In this document: positions 54,497 through 63,463 of the stretch, piece by piece
Layout of the letters: every line of letters begins with the position of its first letter
How positions within the stretch are numbered: position 1 is the stretch's first letter
NCBI RefSeq assembly: GCF_042661025.1
Contig: NZ_JBHSWH010000001.1
Coordinates: 1,550,001 to 1,614,000 of the forward strand
Length of the DNA stretch: 64,000 nt
Direction: 5' to 3'
Source of the DNA: Flexivirga alba
GTDB taxonomy: Bacteria > Actinomycetota > Actinomycetes > Actinomycetales > Dermatophilaceae
Made by a program: the position numbers and the translations under genes
Notes under the pieces: model-generated
Told to the model about the DNA's origin: nothing
Databases searched by the model: none
Seen by the model: only the letters and a program-made list of their open reading frames with translations

Positions 54497-55768
54497 ATGA
54501 CCCAGCTGACCAAGGGCTCCAACACACCGCTGAATGCCGGCCAGGTCCGGTTCACCCTGCATTGGAGCACCGGGCCAGGCGTACCCGATGTGGACGCCTC
54601 CGCACTGTTGCTGCAGGAGAGCGGCAAGGTTTCCTCGGACGACGACTTCATCTTCTACAACCAGCCGAACCACCCGAATGGCGCGGTGCGGCACCTGGGC
54701 AAGCAGCCCGGCGCCGATGCGCTGGAGATCGACCTGACGCAGCTGTCGCCGGCCGTGGCGAAGGTCGTGCTTGCCGCCTCCGCGGACGGCGGTGCGTTCG
54801 GGCAGGTGCCCGACCTGCGCCTGGTCGCGACGGATGCAGCGACCGGCGCCGAGCTGGCGACCTTCGCGATGGCTGCAGAGAACGAGACGGCGTTCGTCAG
54901 CGGCGAGCTCTACCAGCGGAACGGGCAATGGAAGCTGCGTGCCATCGGCCAGGGTTACAGCTCCGGGCTTGCAGGGCTGGCAACCGATTTCGGGATCTCG
55001 GTGGAAGGCGATCCGGAGCCGCCGGCTGTTGCGCCTCCCGCTCCGCCGACGCAGCCGGCGCCACCGAACCAACCGCCCCCGCCGAACCAGCCGCCGCCGC
55101 CGGTCCAGCCGCCGCAGCCGGCTCCGCCGGTCCAACCGCCACCGCCGAACCAGCCGCCGATGCCGCAGCAGGGTGCGGTGGGTGTCGTGAACCTCGACAA
55201 GGGTCGCGTCAACCTGACCAAGAGCGCCCGGGTCGACCTCACCAAGACCGGCGCACCTCCGCTGGCGAGGGTCACGATGGGCCTGGGCTGGGACCCGGCG
55301 CCCGGCAAAGGAAACATCGATCTCGATGCGTCGGTGATCGCGTATGACGGCTCCGGGAAGAAGCTGGAAGTCGTCTGGTTCATGCACAAGAAGGAATTCG
55401 GCGGAGCGATTCTGCACACCGGAGACAATCTGACCGGTGCAGGGGAGGGCGACGACGAGCAGATCAAGGTCGATCTGCTCGCGATGCCGCCGCAGGTGGT
55501 GACGCTTGTCTTCACCATCAACTCGTTCAGCGGCCAGAAGTTCACCGACATACGGCGCGCGTTCTGCCGACTGGTCGACGACGCGACCGGCCAGGAGCTG
55601 GTCCGTTTCGACCTGTCGGACTCGCAGCCGGCAACCGGTGTGCTGATGGCGGCGATGCGGCGCACCGGCCCGCAGGCGTGGCAGATGCGTGCGATCGGCG
55701 ACTTCCACGACGGGCGAACCGTCAAGAAGCTCGTCAAGCCCGGCGAGGTGCACGCGCTGGCTCCGTGA
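54497..55768 (+). CDS. Tandem TerD-domain protein with proline-rich linker
   Basis: A 423-residue protein with two TerD domains, at about 1-175 and 235-423, joined by some 50 residues of Pro-rich repeats (PPPNQPP, PPPVQPP). The C-terminal domain has the full calcium motif GLGWDPAPGKGNIDLDASVIAYD; in the N-terminal one it is degenerate (LHWSTGPGVPDVDASALLL). TerD proteins act in tellurite resistance, stress and membrane-associated signalling. No other ter genes are nearby. ATG at 54497 was chosen by homology; 49 bases separate it from the upstream regulator. Confidence 0.88.
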   Translation: MTQLTKGSNTPLNAGQVRFTLHWSTGPGVPDVDASALLLQESGKVSSDDDFIFYNQPNHPNGAVRHLGKQPGADALEIDLTQLSPAVAKVVLAASADGGAFGQVPDLRLVATDAATGAELATFAMAAENETAFVSGELYQRNGQWKLRAIGQGYSSGLAGLATDFGISVEGDPEPPAVAPPAPPTQPAPPNQPPPPNQPPPPVQPPQPAPPVQPPPPNQPPMPQQGAVGVVNLDKGRVNLTKSARVDLTKTGAPPLARVTMGLGWDPAPGKGNIDLDASVIAYDGSGKKLEVVWFMHKKEFGGAILHTGDNLTGAGEGDDEQIKVDLLAMPPQVVTLVFTINSFSGQKFTDIRRAFCRLVDDATGQELVRFDLSDSQPATGVLMAAMRRTGPQAWQMRAIGDFHDGRTVKKLVKPGEVHALAP

Positions 55769-55821
55769 CCATACTTCCGGAACTGCTTGTCGCGCACGGC
55801 GAAGAGTGGTCCGATGAAGAG

Positions 55822-56823
55822 ATGAAAAAGCTGATCAACGACCCGGCGGATGTTGTCTCGCAAGCGCTGCTCGGGATGGAGGTCGCTCACGGCGACCGGT
55901 TGCGGGTTGATCACGAGCACAAGGTGATCTTCCGCAAGGACGCACCGCGCTCGGGCAAGGTGGGCGTGATCTCCGGCGGTGGCTCCGGGCACGAGCCGAT
56001 GCATGGCGGGTATGTCGGGATGGGCATGCTCGACGCGGCCTGCTGTGGCGAGGTCTTCACCTCCCCGGTGCCCGACCAGATGCTGGCCGCGACGACCGGT
56101 GTCGACGGCGGCGCCGGGGTGCTGCACATCGTGAAGAACTACACCGGCGACGTCATGAATTTCGAGATGGCCGCCGAGCTGGCGGCCGACGGTGATGTCC
56201 AGGTGCGCTCGGTCGTCGTGGACGACGACGTGGCCGTGCAGGACAGCCTCTACACCGCGGGTCGCCGCGGCGTCGGCACAACCGTCCTGCTGGAAAAGCT
56301 GGTCGGAGCCGCAGCCGAGAGCGGCCGATCGCTGGACGAGGTGGCCGACTTGGCGACGCGGGTCAACTCGGTCGGCCGAAGCATGGGCCTCGCGCTCACC
56401 TCGTGCACGGTGCCGTCGGCCGGTAAGCCGACCTTCGAGCTCGCCGACAACGAGATGGAGCTGGGCATCGGGATCCACGGGGAGCCAGGGCGCAAGCGCG
56501 TGCCGATGGCTTCGGCAGCAGAGGCAGCGCAGCAGTTGGTCGACCCGATTCTCACGGATTTGCCTTACAGCACAGGGGATTCGGTGATTGCGATGGTCAA
56601 CGGCATGGGCGGCACGCCGTTGATCGAGCTCTACCTCATGTATGGCGAGGTGCACGCGCTGCTCGAAAAGGCCGGCATCACGGTCGCGCGCTGCCTGGTC
56701 GGCAACTACATCACTTCCCTGGAGATGGCCGGCTGCTCGGTCACGCTGGTGAAGGCAGATGACGAACTCGTCGGCTTGTGGGACGCGCCCGTGAACACCC
56801 CCGGCCTGCGGTGGGGTGCGTAG
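55822..56823 (+). CDS. dhaK: Dihydroxyacetone kinase subunit DhaK
   Basis: A 333-residue PTS-dependent kinase subunit that binds dihydroxyacetone covalently. Motifs are SGGGSGHEPMHGGYVGMGML, NYTGDVMNFEMAAE and GIGIHGEPGRKRVPM, whose His forms the hemiaminal with substrate. ATG at 55822 gives the usual MKKLINDPADVV start; a GTG at 55765 overlapping the TerD gene stop would add 19 residues. First gene of dhaK-dhaL-dhaM; dhaL starts two bases after its stop. It works in glycerol/dihydroxyacetone catabolism. Confidence 0.95.
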   Translation: MKKLINDPADVVSQALLGMEVAHGDRLRVDHEHKVIFRKDAPRSGKVGVISGGGSGHEPMHGGYVGMGMLDAACCGEVFTSPVPDQMLAATTGVDGGAGVLHIVKNYTGDVMNFEMAAELAADGDVQVRSVVVDDDVAVQDSLYTAGRRGVGTTVLLEKLVGAAAESGRSLDEVADLATRVNSVGRSMGLALTSCTVPSAGKPTFELADNEMELGIGIHGEPGRKRVPMASAAEAAQQLVDPILTDLPYSTGDSVIAMVNGMGGTPLIELYLMYGEVHALLEKAGITVARCLVGNYITSLEMAGCSVTLVKADDELVGLWDAPVNTPGLRWGA

Positions 56824-56825
56824 GT

Positions 56826-57452
56826 ATGGCCGACGTGGTGGAGACCGCGCAGTTCAGCGCGTGGATGCGGCGGTATGCCGACGTCATACACGAGAACGCG
56901 GGGCTACTCACCGAGCTCGACTCAGCGATCGGCGATGCCGACCACGGCAGCAACATGGACCGCGGTATGACGGCCGTCGTCGCTGCCCTGGACGGCGCCG
57001 AATTCGCTTCTGCCGCTGAGCTTTTCAAGAAGGTCGGCATGACGCTGGTCAGCTCCGTCGGCGGTGCGAGTGGCCCGCTCTACGGCACGTTCTTCCTGCG
57101 GTTCGGCGGCAAGCTCGGTGACGGTCCGGTCGATGCGGCGACGCTCGGGGACGCGTTGCATGCCGGCGTCGACGGGATCGTCCAGCGCGGCAAGGCGGCC
57201 GTTGGTGACAAGACGATGATCGACGCGTGGGTGCCGGCGTTGGAGGCGTATGACGCGGCGCAGGCCGACGGCCTCGACGTCGCGCTGCGGGCGGCCGCGG
57301 AAGCCGGTGCCCGAGGCCGTGATGCGGCGACACCGCTCGTCGCGCACAAGGGACGCGCCAGCTACCTCGGCGAACGCAGTGCGGGCCATCAGGATCCAGG
57401 CGCCACGTCGACGGTGCTGTTGCTCGAGACCGCTGCAGCAACGCTCGGCTGA
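56826..57452 (+). CDS. dhaL: Dihydroxyacetone kinase subunit DhaL (ADP-binding)
   Basis: A 208-residue subunit with a tightly bound ADP, phosphorylated by DhaM and passing phosphate to DHA on DhaK. Nucleotide/Mg motifs are LDSAIGDADHGSNMDRG, VSSVGGASGPLYGTFFLRFG and KTMIDAWVPALEAY, with the closing SYLGERSAGHQDPGA. It is full length. ATG at 56826 lies just after the dhaK stop; dhaM follows after 15 bases. Confidence 0.95.
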   Translation: MADVVETAQFSAWMRRYADVIHENAGLLTELDSAIGDADHGSNMDRGMTAVVAALDGAEFASAAELFKKVGMTLVSSVGGASGPLYGTFFLRFGGKLGDGPVDAATLGDALHAGVDGIVQRGKAAVGDKTMIDAWVPALEAYDAAQADGLDVALRAAAEAGARGRDAATPLVAHKGRASYLGERSAGHQDPGATSTVLLLETAAATLG

Positions 57453-57467
57453 GCTGAGACGGCGACC

Positions 57468-59930
57468 ATGATCGGGATTGTCGTCGTGTCGCACAGTCGC
57501 GCGCTGGGTGACGCAGTCGCGGCACTGGCGAAGGAAATGGTCGGTGGCAATCAGGCTCCGGCGCTCGCTGTCGCCGCTGGACTCGACGAGACCACCTTCG
57601 GCACCGACGCCACCGCGGTCGCGGCGGCGATCGAGCAGGTCGCGGCGTCGAGCGACGGTGTGCTCGTGCTGGTCGACATCGGCAGCTCTGTGCTGAGCGC
57701 CGAACTCGCTTGTGAACTGGTCGATCCCGAGGTTGCCGAGCGGGTGCGGATCTCATCCGCGCCATTGGTCGAGGGGATCGTGCCAGCGGTGGTCTCCGCG
57801 GCGTCCGGTGCGAGCCTGGACGAGGTCGCGGGTGATGCGGAGGAGGGGCTCGACGCGAAGCGGGCGCACCTGGATGCGGGTCCTGATAGCTCCGACGATG
57901 ATTCGGAGGAGGCCTTTCGAGACGCTCGCTCGTCCCTCGCGAGCTCCTCAAGGATCTCCTGCGAAATCACCTTGACCGACCCGCACGGGCTGCACGCTCG
58001 GCCCGCGGCGAGGCTGGTGACTCTCGTTCGTTCGTATGACGCTCAAGTCACGCTGACCGACCTCGACACCGGTGCGGGTCCGGTGCCCGCCGCCAGCCTC
58101 AGCAAGGTCGCCACGCTGAACGCCGGCCACGGCGCCCGGCTTCGGGTGGCCGCCGACGGGCCACAGGCCGACGAAGCGCTGAAGGCCGTGGTCGAGCTGG
58201 CGGCACGGAACTTCGAGGACACCCCAGCAGTGGCAACGCAACCGCCTGCACCGTCCGGTGCACCACCAATCTCCGGCACGGGACTCGACGCGGCGCTCGG
58301 CCCGGCATACCTCCTGGGCAGGAGTGTGAATATCGAGGAATACCAGTCTGGTTCGCCCTCCATCGAACGCGAGAGATCGGATGCCGCTGTGACAGCGGTC
58401 GCCGACGTCATACGCAGGCAACGGGATGCCGACCCGGCCGCGGCGGACATTCTGGACGCACACCTCGCACTGCTGGACGACGAGGCGGTCGTGACGCCCG
58501 TGACAGATCACATCGCGAACGGCGACCCGGCGCCGATTGCTTGGCGCACGGTGCTGCACAGACTTGCCGGTGACTTCGAAGCCCTCGTCGACCCCTACCA
58601 GCAGGCGCGTGCACAGGACGTGCGAGCGATAGAGCGCCAGCTGCTCGGTGTCCTCGTCGAGGGCCCCGAAGCACTTGCCGCGCAGGGCGATTCGGCACCC
58701 GAGGGCGCGATCGTCGTCGTTGATGAGCTCGACCCGGCCACGGCATCCGGCCTCGACGCGGGGCGGATCGCCGGCATCGTGACCACTCGTGGCGGCAACA
58801 CGGGACACGGCGTGATCGTCGCCCGGTCCCGCGGGATCCCGATCTACACCGATGGCGGTGCCGAAGCATCGAAGGTCGAAGACGGTATGGCGGTCGGATT
58901 CGACGCGTCCACAAGGCTTCTCGTCGTCGATCCGGATGCCGAGTCCGCGGAGCGACTGCGCGGCGTCATCGCTCGCCGCGTGGCCGATGCCGCGGAAGCC
59001 CACCGCAGATCAAGCGAGCCGGCGGTCACGGGTGACGGCGTCCGGGTCCGGGTCGGCGCCAACATCACCAGCATCGGCGATGCCCTCGCAGCTGGGGCGG
59101 CCGGCGCGGAAGGATCCGGACTGGTCCGCACCGAGATCCTCTTCGGCGCGGAGGCGGCTGCGCCAGCTGCCGGACAGCAAGAGGCCAGCTTCCTGTCGAT
59201 CGCGGACGGACTGCATCGGCAGCCGATCACCATCCGCACCTGGGACGTCGGCGGGGACAAGCCGCTGCCGTTCCTGCCCGGTCCTCAGGAGGCCAACCCG
59301 ATGCTCGGCGTGCGCGGGCTGAGGTTGTCCCGTCATACATCCGAGGCGTTCGACGAGCAGCTCGAGGCCGTCTGCGCTGCCGCAGCACAGACACCGGTCC
59401 GCGTGATGTTCCCGATGGTCACGACGCGCGAGGAGGTCGACTGGGCGCTCGATCGATTGGCCGCAGCGCGCGCGAAGGTGGGCGAGGTGAGCCTTGCGGT
59501 CGGCATCATGGTCGAGGTGCCCGCCGCGGCGCTGCGCATCGCCCAGCTGGCCGCCGGGCTCGACTTCGTCAGCATCGGCACCAACGACCTGACGCAATAC
59601 ACGCTGGCTGCCGACCGGGGGAACGCCGGCGTGAGTGCACTCGCCGACGGGCTGGATCCTGCTGTCCTGCAACTGATTCGGCGAGTCGTCACCGACGTTC
59701 CGGACGGCGTCGAAGTTGCCGTCTGTGGTGACCTGGCCAGTCAGGTCGAGGCGGTGCCGCTGCTGGTCGGGCTCGGCATACGGGAGCTGAGCGTGGTGGG
59801 TCCGGCGATCCCGCGCGTCAAGCAAGCCGTTCGTCATACGAGCACCGAGGCGGCACGCCGGCTGGCGGACCGCGCGCTCGCGGCGTCTTCAGCGCGGGCC
59901 GTCCGGGAGTTGCTGGCCGCGCCCCGGTAG
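57468..59930 (+). CDS. dhaM: DhaM-HPr-EI fusion phosphoryl carrier
   Basis: An 820-residue multiphosphoryl protein driving DhaKL from phosphoenolpyruvate. Residues 1-130 are the EIIA-like DhaM domain (VVVSHSRAL, His 9; LVDIGSSVLSAELA). Residues 165-250 are HPr (DPHGLHARPAARLV). From about 270 comes a whole Enzyme I: phospho-His loop TTRGGNTGHGVIVARSRGIPI, RTEILFG, IRTWDVGGDKPLPFL, NPMLGVRGLRLS and Cys in VAVCGDLASQ. All three active sites are intact. The linker before HPr (EEAFRDARSSLASSSRISCE) derives from a genomic repeat. Confidence 0.94.
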   Translation: MIGIVVVSHSRALGDAVAALAKEMVGGNQAPALAVAAGLDETTFGTDATAVAAAIEQVAASSDGVLVLVDIGSSVLSAELACELVDPEVAERVRISSAPLVEGIVPAVVSAASGASLDEVAGDAEEGLDAKRAHLDAGPDSSDDDSEEAFRDARSSLASSSRISCEITLTDPHGLHARPAARLVTLVRSYDAQVTLTDLDTGAGPVPAASLSKVATLNAGHGARLRVAADGPQADEALKAVVELAARNFEDTPAVATQPPAPSGAPPISGTGLDAALGPAYLLGRSVNIEEYQSGSPSIERERSDAAVTAVADVIRRQRDADPAAADILDAHLALLDDEAVVTPVTDHIANGDPAPIAWRTVLHRLAGDFEALVDPYQQARAQDVRAIERQLLGVLVEGPEALAAQGDSAPEGAIVVVDELDPATASGLDAGRIAGIVTTRGGNTGHGVIVARSRGIPIYTDGGAEASKVEDGMAVGFDASTRLLVVDPDAESAERLRGVIARRVADAAEAHRRSSEPAVTGDGVRVRVGANITSIGDALAAGAAGAEGSGLVRTEILFGAEAAAPAAGQQEASFLSIADGLHRQPITIRTWDVGGDKPLPFLPGPQEANPMLGVRGLRLSRHTSEAFDEQLEAVCAAAAQTPVRVMFPMVTTREEVDWALDRLAAARAKVGEVSLAVGIMVEVPAAALRIAQLAAGLDFVSIGTNDLTQYTLAADRGNAGVSALADGLDPAVLQLIRRVVTDVPDGVEVAVCGDLASQVEAVPLLVGLGIRELSVVGPAIPRVKQAVRHTSTEAARRLADRALAASSARAVRELLAAPR
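57905..57960. repeat. Repeat-derived insertion inside dhaM linker
   Basis: Contains CGAGACGCTCGCTCGTCCCTCGCGAGCTCCTC, split as a 16-base word CGAGACGCTCGCTCGT and a CCTCGCGAGCTCCTC tail, close to the copies at 26744 and 48984. It encodes a Ser/Arg-rich stretch joining the DhaM and HPr domains. Confidence 0.55.
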
Positions 59931-59972
59931 CCTTGGTCACTGCTCACCACTGACCGGAAGAGGGGCAGCAGC

Positions 59973-61277
59973 ATGCCAGCGATCGTGCTTGTCGGAGCCC
60001 AATGGGGCGACGAAGGCAAGGGCAAGGCGACCGACCTCCTCGGCGACCGCATCGACTACGTCGTGAAGTTCAACGGCGGCAACAATGCCGGCCACACGGT
60101 CGTCATCGAGCAGCCCGACGGTAGCCGCGAGAAGTACGCACTGCACCTGCTGCCCAGCGGGATCCTGTCGCCCGGCGTGACGCCGGTCATCGGCAACGGC
60201 GTCGTCATCGACCTGGCCGTGCTTTTCGAGGAGCTCGAAGGCCTGCAGTCACGTGGTCTGGACACCTCCGCACTGCGGATCAGCGGCAACGCGCACATCA
60301 TCGCCGAGTACAACCGGGTGCTCGACAAGACCGTCGAGCGGTTCCTCGGCTCCAAGAAGATCGGCACGACCGGCCGAGGCATCGGGCCGACATACGCCGA
60401 CAAGATGAACCGCGCGGGCATCCGCGTGCAGGACCTCTTCGACGAGTCGATCCTGCGGCAGAAGGTCGAGGCCGCGCTCGAGGTCAAGAACCAGATCCTG
60501 GTCAAGCTCTACAACCGCCGCGAGATCTCGGTCGACGAGGTCGTCGAAGAACTGCTGTCGTATGCCGACCGGATGCGCCCGATGGTCACCGACACCTCGC
60601 TGGAGATCAGTCACGCGCTCGACGACGGCAAGGTCGTGCTCTGCGAGGCCGGTCAGGCGACTCTGCTCGATGTCGACCACGGCACTTACCCCTACGTCAC
60701 GTCCTCCAACGCGACGGCCGGCGGTGCGTGTACCGGCGCGGGCATCCCGCCGACCCGGATCAGCTCGGTCATCGGTGTGTTCAAGGCCTACACCACGCGC
60801 GTCGGAGAGGGCCCCTTCCCGACCGAATTGCTCGACGACTCAGGCGAATTCCTGCGCAAGACCGGCGCCGAATTCGGCGTGACCACCGGTCGGCCGCGCC
60901 GCTGCGGTTGGATCGACACCGTCATCGGCCGCTACGCCTACCGCATCAACGGCATCACCGACTTCGTGCTCACCAAGCTCGACGTGTTGTCCGGCCTCGA
61001 GAAGGTCCCGGTCTGTGTCGCGTATGACGTCGACGGTGTCCGTCACGACGAGATGCCGGCCGATCAGAGCGCGTTCCACCACGCGAAGCCGATCTACGAA
61101 GAACTCCCGGGCTGGTTCGAAGACATCACGCACTGCCGCACCTACGAGGACCTGCCGGCCAACTGCCGCGCGTATGTCGAGTTCGTCGAGGAGCGGATCG
61201 GCGCACGCATCTCGGTGATCGGCGTCGGCCCCGGCCGCTCGGAGATCATCGTGCGGCACGACCTGCTCGAGGGCTGA
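59973..61277 (+). CDS. purA: Adenylosuccinate synthetase
   Basis: A 434-residue GTP-dependent enzyme making adenylosuccinate from IMP and aspartate. It has WGDEGKGKATDLLGD (P-loop-like), NGGNNAGHTVV (catalytic His), GTTGRGIGPTYADK, QATLLDVDHGTYPYVTSSN and GRPRRCGWIDTV. ATG at 59973 begins the conserved sequence (MPAIVLVGAQWGDEGKGK). It is preceded by GGAAGAGGGGC. A small membrane-protein gene starts just after its stop. Confidence 0.98.
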   Translation: MPAIVLVGAQWGDEGKGKATDLLGDRIDYVVKFNGGNNAGHTVVIEQPDGSREKYALHLLPSGILSPGVTPVIGNGVVIDLAVLFEELEGLQSRGLDTSALRISGNAHIIAEYNRVLDKTVERFLGSKKIGTTGRGIGPTYADKMNRAGIRVQDLFDESILRQKVEAALEVKNQILVKLYNRREISVDEVVEELLSYADRMRPMVTDTSLEISHALDDGKVVLCEAGQATLLDVDHGTYPYVTSSNATAGGACTGAGIPPTRISSVIGVFKAYTTRVGEGPFPTELLDDSGEFLRKTGAEFGVTTGRPRRCGWIDTVIGRYAYRINGITDFVLTKLDVLSGLEKVPVCVAYDVDGVRHDEMPADQSAFHHAKPIYEELPGWFEDITHCRTYEDLPANCRAYVEFVEERIGARISVIGVGPGRSEIIVRHDLLEG

Positions 61278-61278
61278 G

Positions 61279-61548
61279 GTGCTCGCTCAGTTCGCCGCGC
61301 GCACGGTCAGCGGCAAGACACCGCCGCTGGCGTTCCGGATCACCCTGTGGTTGCTGGCGATCGTCTTCCTCGGGATGGCTGTCTTCGCGGTGGTCACCTG
61401 GTGGCGCTTGCGTCGCGAGGTGCAGCAATCGCCCGAGGGCGAGGAACTGCAGTCCAAGCGCGGCAAGGTCGGCTGCCTGATGGCGGGCGCCGTGCCGGCA
61501 GTGCTGTTCGGGCTCTTCCTGCTGGACTGGGCGATCCAGGTCAGCTGA
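61279..61548 (+). CDS. Small two-helix membrane protein
   Basis: An 89-residue protein with two membrane helices (LAFRITLWLLAIVFLGMAVFAVV and LMAGAVPAVLFGLFLLDWAI), joined by a charged loop of about 30 residues (WRLRREVQQSPEGEELQSKRGKVG). I do not recognise the family. GTG at 61279 is two bases after the purA stop, which supports co-translation; it is followed by lysS after 49 bases. Frame, codon bias and hydrophobic pattern support a real gene. Confidence 0.7.
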   Translation: MLAQFAARTVSGKTPPLAFRITLWLLAIVFLGMAVFAVVTWWRLRREVQQSPEGEELQSKRGKVGCLMAGAVPAVLFGLFLLDWAIQVS

Positions 61549-61597
61549 CGACGGCCGTGCACAGGCCACTGCCGGACGGCCCGTAAACTTTGCGGTC

Positions 61598-63337
61598 GTG
61601 ACTGATCAGCAACTTGACGACTGGGTGTCCCGACTCGCCGACGAGACCATCGCCGACGCGAAGGCCAAGGGCACCAAGGTCGTGTGCGCCTCCGGCATCT
61701 CGCCGTCCGGGCCCATCCACCTGGGCAACCTGCGCGAGGTGATGACGCCGCACCTGGTCGCCGACGAGGTCCGCCGGCGCGGCATCGAGGCCGAGCACAT
61801 CATCAGCTGGGACGACTTCGACCGCTTCCGCAAGGTGCCCAACGTGCCGGGTGTCGACAGCTCCTGGGAGCAGCACATCGGCAAGCCGCTGACCGACGTG
61901 CCACCGCCGAAGGGTTCGACCGCCACCAGCTGGGCGGAGCACTTCCGAGGCCAGCTCGAGGACAGCCTCGTCGAGCTCGGCATCACCTACCGCGGCATCA
62001 GCCAGACCGGCAAATACCTGTCCGGTACCTACACCGAGCAGATCCTCTTCGCGATGTCGCAACGCAGTGAGATCGACAAGGTGCTCGACCAATACCGCAC
62101 GCTCGGCCCGAAGAAGGCGAAGAAGCAGAAGCTCTCTGAGGAAGAGGCCGCCGCTGCCGCCGAGGCCGAGGAAGGCTCCGGCGCTGCCGCCGAGGGCGAC
62201 GGACGCGGCGAGACCGGCTATTACCCCTACAAGCCCTACTGCACCGAGTGCGGCACCGACTTCACCACGGTGACCGCGTATGACGACGCCACCACCGAGA
62301 TGACTTACACCTGCCGGTGCGGTCACACCGAGACGGTCATCCTGCGCACCTTCCGCCGCGGGAAGCTGGTGTGGAAGGTCGACTGGCCGATGCGCTGGGC
62401 CTTCGAGAAGGTCACCTTCGAGCCCTCCGGCGTCGACCACCAGTCGCCGGGGTCGTCATACGTCGTCGGCAAGGAGCTGGCGCCGATGTTCGGCTGGGAG
62501 CGACCGCTCGGCCCGATGTACGCCTTCGTTGGCATCAAGGGCATGGCCAAGATGTCGTCCTCACGTGGCGGGGTGCCGACACCCGCCGACGCGCTGCAGA
62601 TCATGGAGCCGCAGTTGTTGCGCTGGCTCTACGCGCGGCGCAAGCCGGCGCAGTCCTTCAGCGTCGCCTTCGACTCCGAGGTCGAGCGGATGTATGACGA
62701 ATGGGACTCCCTCGCCAAGAAGGTCGACTCCGACAAGGGGCAGCCGGGGGACGTTGCGGCATACACGCGGGCCTCGTCGACGACGGTCGGCTCGTTGCCG
62801 TCGACGTCGCGACCGGTGTCCTACCGGACGCTCGCGTCGATCGTGGACATCACCACGGGTGACGCAGACCAGACGCTGCGCATCGTCAGCGCTCTCGACG
62901 CGGACGATCCGGTGACTTCGCTGGATCAGCTGCGCCCGCGGTTGACCTGTGTGGAGCACTGGGTCGAAACCCAGATGACCGACGAGGAGCGCACTGTGGT
63001 GCGTGCGTCGGCCGACACCGAGCGGCTGGCGGCGCTGTCGGAGACCGAGCGTGAAGGCCTGCGAATCCTGTTGGACGGCAACGGAGCTGACCTGCCTGCG
63101 CTCGATGCTGCGTGGTCGCTCGACGGGCTGACCCACCAGGTCTATGGCGTGCCGAAGGTGCAGCGCGGGCTGGCTGCCGACCAGATCGTCAAGGGCGACA
63201 AGGAGCTCGGAGCGGCTCAGCGTGAGTTCTTCAAGCTCCTCTACAACCTGTTGGTCGACAAGGACACCGGTCCTCGGCTGCCGACGTTGCTGCTCGCGGT
63301 TGGTGCGAAGCGCACGCGGACCCTGCTCGGCGGCTGA
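61598..63337 (+). CDS. lysS: Lysyl-tRNA synthetase, class I
   Basis: A 579-residue class I LysRS (LysK type). The HIGH motif is in SGPIHLGNLRE and the KMSKS-like loop is KMSSSRGG, with class I catalytic features IISWDDFDRFRKVP. A zinc-like site is formed by YCTECGTD and YTCRCGHTE. Residues about 165-205 form an unusual Lys/Glu/Ala-rich insertion (KKAKKQKLSEEEAAAAAEAEE and a Gly-rich end). Most bacteria use class II LysRS; class I occurs in archaea, spirochaetes, alphaproteobacteria and some actinobacteria. GTG at 61598 was chosen as the start of conserved sequence. Confidence 0.94.
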   Translation: MTDQQLDDWVSRLADETIADAKAKGTKVVCASGISPSGPIHLGNLREVMTPHLVADEVRRRGIEAEHIISWDDFDRFRKVPNVPGVDSSWEQHIGKPLTDVPPPKGSTATSWAEHFRGQLEDSLVELGITYRGISQTGKYLSGTYTEQILFAMSQRSEIDKVLDQYRTLGPKKAKKQKLSEEEAAAAAEAEEGSGAAAEGDGRGETGYYPYKPYCTECGTDFTTVTAYDDATTEMTYTCRCGHTETVILRTFRRGKLVWKVDWPMRWAFEKVTFEPSGVDHQSPGSSYVVGKELAPMFGWERPLGPMYAFVGIKGMAKMSSSRGGVPTPADALQIMEPQLLRWLYARRKPAQSFSVAFDSEVERMYDEWDSLAKKVDSDKGQPGDVAAYTRASSTTVGSLPSTSRPVSYRTLASIVDITTGDADQTLRIVSALDADDPVTSLDQLRPRLTCVEHWVETQMTDEERTVVRASADTERLAALSETEREGLRILLDGNGADLPALDAAWSLDGLTHQVYGVPKVQRGLAADQIVKGDKELGAAQREFFKLLYNLLVDKDTGPRLPTLLLAVGAKRTRTLLGG

Positions 63338-63362
63338 CCAACCCGCCGGTGGCTCCCCATTG

Positions 63363-63458
63363 GCGAGAGGACACCCGTTCACCGAGAGGACACCCAAAAG
63401 CGGCGATTTGAGCCGAAATCCGGTGTCCTCTCGACACATTGGGTGTCCTCTCGGCGAG
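63363..63458. repeat. GAGAGGACA inverted-repeat element, copy 2
   Basis: Four CGAGAGGACACC boxes, two in each orientation, around GGCGATTTG. Related to the element at 18124-18217 in box order and core word. It again lies between two convergent genes (lysS and the CDF gene) and probably terminates both. Confidence 0.8.
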
Positions 63459-63463
63459 GTCAC

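Noticed and set aside
54955..56655. A long minus-strand frame across the TerD gene and dhaK
   Set aside because: It spans two clear genes and is rich in Gly/Ala/Arg from antisense proline codons; no domain is recognisable.
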